DNA of 64,000 bases from Apostichopus japonicus (lineage: Eukaryota > Echinodermata > Holothuroidea > Aspidochirotida > Stichopodidae), in contig NC_092562.1 in assembly GCF_037975245.1 (NCBI RefSeq), positions 16,174,521 through 16,238,520 of the forward strand, in the 5' to 3' direction. The notes under the pieces are model-generated. The model made no database searches and had not been told where the DNA came from. It worked only from the letters and a program-made list of their open reading frames with translations. The translations under genes and the position numbers were made by a program. Within the stretch, counting starts at the first letter, position 1; the number at the start of each line of letters is the position of its first letter. Of the stretch, positions 48,990-64,000 are shown one piece after another.

Positions 48990-49191
48990 CTTTCATAATT
49001 TCGTACTTTTTTCGTGTACACAAACGATAGTCTATACACTGTGAGTATGCGTGTCGCCTGCTAAAAAGTTTTCAAGTGGACCTATTTTACCACCCTGTGT
49101 GGGCGTTTTCCCTCTCGACCAATCCAAATCGGTTACATGGTTGGCCAAACTCTCTCTATATACGGCTCTGGTAAGAACAATCATTGCACAC

Positions 49192-49556
49192 ACCTGACGA
49201 TGATCACACAGTCATAGTCTCGATGCAAGGGGACTGGGGTTGAGAGCGGATTAGTCGTTCGGTTGTTTGCTTTTTCGTGCCCAGGTTCTTTCCTGGGTGA
49301 CTTTTCTTAGAAAAGTATACAGGTTTAATCTATCCTTGAATCAAATCTTTTCACAGTATTTCGCTTGTCGGCCATTTGGCTAAGATCATGTGTATATATG
49401 TTCCCCTTCGAGGGGAATCGTGATACACCCCTAACGATGATCACGCAGTCATATAGTCTCGATGCAAGGGGACTAGTGTTGAGAGCGGATCAGTCGTTCT
49501 GTTGTTTGGTTTTCGTGCCCAGGTTCTTTACTGGGTGACTTTTCCTAAAAAGTATC
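49192..49556 (+). repeat. ~125-bp direct repeat pair, 237 bp apart
   Basis: Copies at about 49192-49318 and 49427-49556 share ACGATGATCACnCAGTCATA, GTCTCGATGCAAGGGGACT, GTTGAGAGCGGATyAGTCGTTC and CGTGCCCAGGTTCTTTnCTGG. CpG-rich, non-coding, immediately right of the 4.24-kb element's target duplication. Confidence 0.85.
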
Positions 49557-50685
49557 TTTTCACAGTACACGGTACCAAGGTTTACATTTAAGCTTAAAAA
49601 TGATAGTATTTCGAAACTGTGGATTCTGCCGGTATAAACAAGTACATTTACAAATCATTCGTAACTGACCAAGCAATAAAAGGTGGATTAGCAGTAACAT
49701 GAAGGTCATCAATTTAACCTTAAAGGTGCTTTCCAGAGCCTATTAACATATTTTAAAGATGAATATCTCAAACCTGAAAAGTTATAGAAACAATCTTACC
49801 GTTTACTTAAGTCCAAACACAATCGTATAGCAGGAACGATGAGATTAGGCGAAAGCTGTTATGACTTTAAAAAAATTAAATTAAAATAAACCCTAAACAT
49901 TGTAGGAAAAGTGTCTTCACTTGATAAAACGGTTAAAATCTCGCTTATTGGTATGATTGTGTGTGTGCCTCCGCGTGTGTGTTCAAAGCAAGGATTATAC
50001 GTTGATTCGTAACTATATGCTTTAAAATGATTAAACTGTACGTAATAATTACTATCACACATTATAGTTAGTCATAATGACGCATAGAGATACCAATAAA
50101 ATTATAATACATGTTTTTAACCCACTCAAAACAAAACACGCAAGAACTAAAACAATAATTATACACGCAAGAAAATAGCGGCAATATCAGAAGAAAAACA
50201 CACCTGTGTTGAGAGATCAGAGCGATCGTAAAGAGTAACCAGGGAGTTGTTATGGAATGATGCAATTGTGCTAATAATAATAACGACCACACCACTGTTC
50301 ATGGTTTTTCTCCAGAGTGGGTCTTCTTTGATAGGAAAGTTGGTTAATTGAGAGACCTCAGCAGAAAGTCACCACCAACAGGCTGTTTGCTGAGACAAAA
50401 ATCACATACATTAATGGCCGCTAGGCAGATTAATGATCAATTAACCACATTTTGGCAACATTAACAATTTCGAGGAAGCAATAAACCTTGCGCAAGATCG
50501 TGATACGTGGCGGAGGTTAATCACTGACATGTCGGATAGATAGACGAGACTCATCTTACTACCTACTACTACTTGGCAACACTGAAGAAACATTTTAACA
50601 AAGATATTTACCATAAGATTGTCAGAGTGCCATACCAGTGCTTGTAATAAGTTTTTGGCGTTCCATAGATGACGGTCGCTTTATG

Positions 50686-50699
50686 GTTGCTATGGAAAT
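50686..50699 (+). promoter_or_regulatory. X-box-like motif (RFX), candidate
   Basis: GTTGCTATGGAAAT resembles the RFX X-box GTTGCCATGGCAAC (11 of 14). It lies 1.9 kb upstream of the first coding exon of ARMH1, in a CpG-richer stretch. RFX factors drive many ciliary genes. The motif is degenerate and similar half sites occur elsewhere in the window, so weight is low. Confidence 0.22.
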
Positions 50700-50839
50700 G
50701 ATCTCCGTACGTGATCCTGCCATTTTCGCAGACGATTTAATTACTTCAATATGTACGTTCAGTTACATGATATTATTTGTACTGTATATGCCTAAAGCAA
50801 ATGGACACTGAACACAGTTCTGAGAAAGGTGTCAACGTT

Positions 50840-51990
50840 TAGGCCTAGGCTATGCTGATAGCAAATTAACATGCTCCCTTCAAGTACCTGGAAATAAAGA
50901 ACGGTATGAACTAGCCTAATTCGAGTAGCCTAAACGATAGTATGTTCAATGTACTATATCTAACTCTTGCAAATAAAATAAACTGGCACTAGCCTACAGT
51001 ATGTTTCTGTTGTTGTTACTGTTAGTACTTTTGTCTTTGTTAGGCCCTAACGTTAGCCTAACTTAGGGCCCAAGCCTAGGTCTTTCTTTGTAAATTATAA
51101 TTTATAGGCCTAAACCTGAGCCTTTGCTGCTGTAATATAGGCTACATTCTTGAGAAGGCTAACGTTAATCAAACATAGGCCAAGGCCTAAGCTTAGGCAA
51201 GGCTACAGTATGTCAGGGGTTTAGCCTAGTGAAACAACGCCGAAAAATAACATAACCTAGTAGGCTAGTTAACAACAACTTGCAACTGCAAGTTTGGCTT
51301 GGCACTGCTCAGGCCTTGCCTAACTTGTAAGCCTGTGACCCCTAGCTTGCAAGACTAACATGTTTGGCCGTGGCTATTCTTACGACTAGTCGTAACAATT
51401 ATTTATAAACTATTCTTACGACATCGGCGAATTCAAGCGCAGTAAAGTAAATAAAGCAACTGCGCATGTAGTAGGGGTAACCCTAACCACTAGCCCTAAC
51501 CTTAACCCTAATCGGAAATTATTGTTACTCCTAGTCGTAAAAATAGTACTCCTAGTAAAAATAGCAACGTTAAAGCAACTGCGCATGCGTATATGTAAAT
51601 TATTCTTACGACTAGTCGTAAGAATAGCCACTTTGAACATGTTTTGCCTATCACTCAGTATCAACCTAGTCAAGGCCCTAAGCATACCAAATTTTGTCAG
51701 TCCAATTCACTAGCCTAGGCCTAATCCTAACTTAAGTTTAGGCTCACTCAGTGTAGTAGGTCTAAATTGTTAGGAATCCTACTAAATCTAGGCTAGGATG
51801 CGTACAGCCACCTGTACAGCATAGACATCAGGACTACAGAAGTATAGCTTTCTGTACGTTAATGGGTACGCCTACATAATGGCAATATATCTACTTTCTA
51901 GGCTTTGTGAAATTCACATGGGGCCCTAATCACAAAATCATGCAGATATCACTTGTGACTAGGCCTAGGCGAGTTCCTCCTACAGTTATC
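50840..51990. repeat. cluster of TAGGCCTA-type palindromic motifs
   Basis: TAGGCCTA, GCCTAGGC and AGGCCTAGG variants recur (for example near 50841, 51061-51075, 51110, 51175-51195, 51713 and 51960). Similar clusters lie at 45350-45400 and 48190-48860 inside the 4.24-kb element, while most of the window lacks them. Confidence 0.6.
51370..51631. mobile_element. 262-bp MITE with perfect 26-bp inverted ends and telomere-like core
   Basis: GTGGCTATTC plus the palindrome TTACGACTAGTCGTAA (51370-51395) is repeated in reverse at 51606-51631 without mismatch. Inside are two CAACTGCGCATG stretches, further CTAGTCGTA fragments, and GGGTAACCCTAACC... GCCCTAACCTTAACCCTAA, which looks like degenerate CCCTAA telomere repeats. 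No clear target duplication; both flanks have AACATGTTTxGCC. Confidence 0.75.
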
Positions 51991-52071
51991 TCCTACATTT
52001 GTTCATCTTGTAACACATGTTAGCAGTAGTTTGAAAGTATGTGTTTATTCCCCATACCCTTTGGTTCTGAG

Positions 52072-52373
52072 CAAGCGCATAGCCAGGAATTTGCCAAGGG
52101 AGGGTCGAAACTGTAGGCAAACTATCAGTCCTGTAGATATGGCATTGCAAACTAACTATGCGTACCATGGTTGGCGCGAAGCGTACAAGAAATTTTGGCT
52201 GAAAATGCCTCCCAGATCGCTGGAAATGGTACTTCCCAGGCCTTGTAAGTTGCATCTTAGCATTTTCTCTTTTGAAATTACTAGCGATATCATAAGAACA
52301 TAAAAAATAAAAAAATATGCTCAAGGGGGGGTGGCGGCTGCCCCCTTCGCCCCCCCCCTTGGCTATGCGCCTG
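52072..52373. mobile_element. 302-bp hAT-like MITE, same family as 5170-5434
   Basis: Flanked by GTTCTGAG at 52064-52071 and 52374-52381 (8 bp, perfect). Ends CAAGCGCATAGCCAGG and, reversed, CAGGCGCATAGCCAAGG. The core TTGGCGCGAAGCGTACA, CCCAGATCGCTGGAAATGGT, CCCAGGCCTTG matches the 5170 element in the opposite direction. It sits about 220 bp before the first ARMH1 coding exon. Confidence 0.82.
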
Positions 52374-52508
52374 GTTCTGAGTAACTATAGGTGTATTAAA
52401 CTTGTAAAGGATTTCAAAAGTTAGCTTTCTTATTGAAAACTTTCTTTATTGTCTCTCATTTATTTTTATTGTGCAATCTCACCTCGGTTTAACAACCGAC
52501 AATAATAG

Positions 52509-59846
<7,338 letters not shown>

Positions 59847-62800
59847 GTGAGTCAATTCTTTGCCATGATTTTCCAATCAGTACGAATTCATATATATATC
59901 GTCTATGAGGTGCTACGCAGTCTATGTTTTGAATTGTTTAAGCAGGAATAATCATCATGCTACGATATGCACAGTATGAAGTTTAGAAATTCTGAAATTT
60001 CTTTTTATCTGTTAATTTTTTTTCTCTTGTTAAACTGCAAACATGTGTTCGGATCTCTTTCAGATCAGATGCTGTTGTGACTTTCAAATATCAAATTTTA
60101 TCAAGTTTCTGTCATTTGTATTAATAGCTTGGAATGGCTGCAAGTGTGTCATTTTTATTTTGAGGTCATAGAGAGGCATTTAATATTCAAATCTGGCCCT
60201 CTGATCAGGAAAATATCTACTATCCCTCCCCTGGAAGAGGTCCGTTGGTGGGGAGGATGATTTATGAAGCTTCCCTATTAATCGTTGATATGATATACAT
60301 ATGGTTGTGACTTAGTTTTTAAGTACATAATATACCTCTACATGCATATGTTAAAAAGTTAAAACTTGTACTATACTTACAGTAGTCAGACTCTGTTGGC
60401 CTGTCAGGATTGTAACTGCTCACATGACTTTCTGATTATAATTCTAACCTTACATTCAACTGCTAAACCCACAATTAACCCACAAGTGCCCCGCAATCAA
60501 CTCACAATTTCCAAAGCAACTTGATAAATTATGCCATGGTCTGTGTGCGGAATTCTCAGAAATTAAATTTGATCCAATGCAAGAAGGTTATATTACTTGT
60601 GGATGCCTGCTAAAAGGCAGCATCTCTCACTTTGTACAAACAATTTTGGGCCAAATTTTCATTTTAATTGTAGTTGTCTGTCAATTATTAATCCATAATT
60701 CTGATAAGGGGTAACTTCATCATACCTAAGTTAGCATTGTAACAACAATAACATAGCTTGTTAAAGCACTGTAACTTTCTGAGATGGTGGTCAGCAACAT
60801 TTTCATTTTGAATGTTGTATCCTTAAGTCACAACACAAATAAGTTTACAAACATCCTATTCATCTTTTTGTAGGGTTTGTTATTTTTTGTAATTTTTTTA
60901 CTCATTATTGGAAACAGCTATGAAGATGGGGGGTGTTGGACAAAAGACTCCCATTGAATATTTTCTGCAAAGTATATAGCAATTGAAGTTATTTCGAAAA
61001 AGAGAAGCCTGTGTGAAATAGAAAGATGGGAAAGACATATTTTAAGTGGATAATTGTTAATTGGAATTTATGGAAACATAATGGAAACATTGTCCACTGG
61101 CTAACAAGGTAACATTCCATTATCAATATGAAAAATATGAAAGCATAGGCCTAAAAGAGCTTTACATTATATATGGAACAACTATTCTGAGATGGATGCA
61201 GAACTGAAAAAAGGATTAGGAAACAAAATTTAAATAATGGCAGCAACAGGAAAAATGAATTGGATTTGTATTGAATGAGTTGTCAAGTGAATTTGGAATG
61301 AAATGAAAAGAAAGAGAAAATTCATAAAGAACTATAATTATGAAGTAAGATCTTCTTGCCAACATTTGAAGTCTGGAAATAAGAAAGGATTAAAACTAAA
61401 TTGAATGAATTTGATATGTTATCGAACTCTTCTCAGATAAAAAGTTTGATTCGCTGTAAATTAGAAGAAGGAAAATAAATAAAAAATAAATATATACATC
61501 TAAACTTTGAAATCTTGGCATAAAAATGGTTGACAAATGAAAGTATGAGAGTAGTTCAGAATATAATCAAAAATGTGTTGAAACATGGATTGGAAAATGT
61601 TATCAAAAAGCAGGACATTCACCCGGCTTCTTCCAAAAGTCTTGAAATTAAAAATTTAGAAGAAAAATAAAACTTGATGTTGTACTATAGAAATTTCCCA
61701 GAGTCATCAGGAGTAAATTTAAAACTTAATTAAAGAAGTATTATCATCAGTATTTTACCCAAGATTCTGGTACTCTTGAGTACTCACCTATGCACAGTTT
61801 CATACATTACCCACAGAGGACAAAAGCATTTTTTTCCACCAAAGCCATGACAGTAAATGTTTTTTGACTGGGGTCACTCTTTGCCTTTATGGGATCATGG
61901 GTAACACAGACTTAGATTGTACTGTGTGACAGATTTTGATTAATCCAGCAAATTAGAGGGCAGTTGTTAATCATATGAAAACTTTGATTTCATTATCAAG
62001 TCACTTTCAAGGTAGTGTGATGATCTCACCTTATCTCAGCCAGACGAACAATTGTCTGGATTCTAACTATATAAACAAGAAGAAGTACCTGACTTTGTTT
62101 GCGCGGCACACTGCTTGTGCGTGACATTTACCCTCTCTGATCTTTTGATACATATTAAATGTAGGTCTAAGAAAACTCATGTAGTAGCATGATGAAGTAC
62201 TAGCTTCATCTAAGTAGGGTTGTCAAGATTGAATCGTTATAGGCAAACGACAGGTACGATTCCACTTTCTCATAGGGTCCCCACTCTTCTTAGATTTGCT
62301 GTCAAAAACCATTGTTTTTCAGAGAGTTTGATATATGATTAGATAATTAGTCGAAGAGTGGAGAAACAATTAATGCCTACAAGAAGAGTTCCTGAATGTA
62401 TGACTTGAACAGAGACTCTTGTGTAGGCCTATGTTGTATGGTTTGGAAACATATTTACTTTTTGGACGTTATTTGCGACTAAAGACGTATCTTATTTTTA
62501 TCTGACTTCCAGAATGAAAGTGGTAACTGCCTGACCGGTTTTTGTTTAGTCACAGCAACTCCATATTTATTCTCAAACTTTTATTGTTGGATTATCATCA
62601 TAGAGATTAATCACTTGAAGACAACAATTAGCAGAACCCCCTTTCAGATGCAAATAAAGCTTCAGGCATTTATACGCCTGCTGTCATACTGAAATAGCAT
62701 TGTAAGCTGTGCGCATGTCATTACTGTAACTCTTACAAGGTTTGACACATCTTTTGTGACGCCGTTGCAACAGACCGCTACGAGCATTCTCATCTCTATT

Positions 62801-62995
62801 TTCGATGTGATGCATTTAAATATAATAATTACATGGTAAACCAGCAATATCTGTAACTGTAGGTTAAATTCATAGCATTGTCTTCCTTTCTTTTGTGGAA
62901 GAATAGTTCTGTACTCAACCCCACTAGTTATAACAAACTTTCAAAGTTACTTTACTCTTCAATCTCCCTGCACTCCCACTCTGTGGTGTATAGAG
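59847..62995. other. ARMH1 intron 8 or 3' region, no exon found
   Basis: AT-rich with no convincing next exon. It contains the first copy of the duplicated block at 61255. A CAG acceptor and short open stretch near 63728 (GGA GAA GAA ACT...) does not look like ARMH1. Confidence 0.5.
61255..61433 (+). repeat. perfect 179-bp direct duplication, copy 1
   Basis: ATGAATTGGATTTGTATTGA to GAACTCTTCT is identical, base for base by my reading, to 63822-64000 (offset 2567). It cannot be told from this window how far copy 2 extends. Confidence 0.95.
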
Positions 62996-63468
62996 TAAGG
63001 TGACCATATTTGCCTGACTGGAATCAGGGACATTTATTGTGTAACTGATATGGGGGAGGGTCTAAGGGGAGGGGGTGTCCCCCTCCCCTTTGGAAAATTT
63101 TCTAGTGCCTAAGGTGCTTAGATGTAAAATGGTGATACTTAGAAGCACTTTTTAAATCAATTTTATTTTCAAAAATGTAGCTTTTTCTTAGATGAAATTT
63201 ATTTACTTTACGAAAGAGTGCTAGGCTAGATCGATCTAGCATATTTTACTTTACACTGGCCCACCTGAAATACTGTTTAGTTCCGTTCTGCGACTGCACA
63301 CTTGAATAAATTGGTTTTTTACAATTATTTTACTAATAATGTGGGATATTTTCGAAATTCCTGAACATTTTGACGAATTGGGGACATTTTCGGGGACACT
63401 TGTTCATCGGGGACAGCACACTGTAATCGGGGACTGTCCCCGAAAATCAGGGACGTCTGGTCACCTTA
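62996..63468. mobile_element. 473-bp MITE with TAAGGTGACCA ends and perfect 8-bp duplication
   Basis: TAAGGTGACCA at the left and TGGTCACCTTA at the right, with wider similarity inward (TTGCCTGA / TCCCTGA). GTATAGAG flanks both sides (62988-62995, 63469-63476). The right part is a run of CGGGGACA/TGTCCCCG motifs. The left part includes the GGGTCTAAGGGGAGGGGG...CCCTCCCCTTTGG module shared with 56987-57353. An 8-bp duplication suggests hAT. No coding capacity. Confidence 0.82.
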
Positions 63469-63516
63469 GTATAGAGCAGCACATGGTAACCTTTTTGCAT
63501 TTTCCTCTTTTTTTGA

Positions 63517-63572
63517 CTCGCCCATTCCAGTCTACTGCCCTCCTTAACATTCTACTACCCAAAGAGTTTGGA
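63517..63572 (+). repeat. possible old copy of the dispersed repeat family, 3' part
   Basis: GACTCGCCCATTCCAGTCTA, CTGCCCTCCTTAACATTCTA and CTACCCAAAGAG resemble 1715-1768 (CGCCCATTCTGGTCTATCGC, CCTCCTTCCCATTCTACCAT, CCAAAGTG). Confidence 0.5.
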
Positions 63573-63821
63573 GCACGTAGTTGAGAGTAGAATCTCTCTC
63601 TACAAACATTCTGACTTCTTTAACTCATGGAACCATTTTCAATGCCTTTGCTTCACCTTGGTCTTCAGAAGCTCTCTTCCACATGACCACTGAATAAGTG
63701 ACCTCTTCTTTTAATGGCATTTTTAGGGAGAAGAAACTGTCCCGCAATACTCCCTTAGAATGATATCTTTGCATGCATGGGCTTAAATGCTATTGATAAT
63801 ACTGTTAAGATTATAGGTCAT

Positions 63822-64000
63822 ATGAATTGGATTTGTATTGAATGAGTTGTCAAGTGAATTTGGAATGAAATGAAAAGAAAGAGAAAATTCATAAAGAACT
63901 ATAATTATGAAGTAAGATCTTCTTGCCAACATTTGAAGTCTGGAAATAAGAAAGGATTAAAACTAAATTGAATGAATTTGATATGTTATCGAACTCTTCT
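63822..64000 (+). repeat. perfect 179-bp direct duplication, copy 2 (cut by window end)
   Basis: Identical to 61255-61433 and still matching at the last base of the window. Confidence 0.95.

Larger units (their letters stand above)
44928..49170. mobile_element. 4.24-kb DNA transposon with perfect terminal inverted repeats and 8-bp target duplication
   Basis: The left end CAGAGCCGTATATAGAGAGA continues GTTTGGC. The right end is its exact reverse complement over 27 bp (49144-49170). GTAAGAAC flanks both sides (44920-44927, 49171-49178). An 8-bp duplication occurs with both hAT and P superfamilies. CAGAG termini suit hAT, while a decayed THAP-like piece near the right end (48898-48989, - strand) would suit P. 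No long open frame remains, so it is non-autonomous. It contains a LINE fragment (45432), a dispersed repeat copy (47247) and many TAGGCCTA motifs. The unmutated ends suggest it moved later than its interior decayed, using a transposase from elsewhere. Confidence 0.85.
49557..52071. other. upstream flank of ARMH1, non-coding
   Basis: No coding exon seen. It probably contains the ARMH1 promoter and 5' non-coding exon (coding starts right after an acceptor at 52594), but I could not place them. It contains an X-box-like site at 50686, a dense TAGGCCTA zone from about 50840 to 51990 and the inverted-repeat element at 51370. Confidence 0.5.

Noticed and set aside
63728-63788. Acceptor-like TTTTTAG followed by an open stretch ending in TAA, as a possible last ARMH1 exon
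   Set aside because: The phase allows it but the 19 residues do not resemble the ARMH1 C terminus, which should be about 100 residues longer.

Overview
This is a 64-kb piece of an animal nuclear genome, most likely a marine invertebrate deuterostome such as an echinoderm (a sea cucumber or its relatives is my best guess). It is AT-rich and intron-rich, with short coding exons flanked by GT/AG sites, many small inverted-repeat elements, minisatellites, long G/C/A runs and clusters of the palindrome TAGGCCTA. There are no operons, ribosome binding sites or CRISPR arrays. I saw no tRNA or rRNA gene.

Two genes can be reconstructed with confidence, both on the + strand. (1) 13198-28513 is a complete five-coding-exon gene for a GT29 sialyltransferase of the ST6GALNAC3-6 type (725 residues). 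The sialyl motifs L and S and the HYYE/VS region lie in exons 3, 4 and 5. A tiny first coding exon plus the start of exon 2 build the type II signal anchor. The protein has an unusually long stem (about 350 residues), and after the catalytic domain a basic tail ends in a strongly hydrophobic segment. (2) 52596-59846 holds eight in-phase exons (340 codons) of ARMH1 (armadillo-like helical domain containing 1, C1orf228 in human). Its 3' end lies outside the window or was not found in the last 4.1 kb.

Layout: 1-1.3 kb may hold the last exons of an unidentified upstream gene (low confidence). 1.3-13 kb is non-coding apart from one weak candidate exon near 3.3-3.6 kb, with a LINE tail, a small inverted-repeat element, satellites and a CRE pair at 11.4 kb. 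13.1-28.5 kb is the sialyltransferase gene. 28.5-44.9 kb is largely empty, with a Harbinger-like element at 29.6 kb, a 21-unit minisatellite at 36 kb and a tandem array of inverted CCATCTTG motifs at 44.4 kb. 44,928-49,170 is a 4.24-kb DNA transposon with perfect 27-bp terminal inverted repeats and an 8-bp target duplication, carrying a decayed THAP-like piece and a LINE fragment. 49.2-52.6 kb holds TAGGCCTA clusters and two small elements upstream of ARMH1. 52.6-59.8 kb is ARMH1, and 59.8-64 kb is repeats, including a perfect 179-bp duplicated block that runs off the window end.

The two genes have no known functional link. The sialyltransferase would act in the Golgi on glycoprotein or glycolipid acceptors. 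ARMH1 is a poorly characterised helical-repeat protein. I found no new multi-gene system. The most noteworthy items are the two-membrane-segment sialyltransferase, the intact-ended transposon, and several repeat families shared between sites inside this one window.
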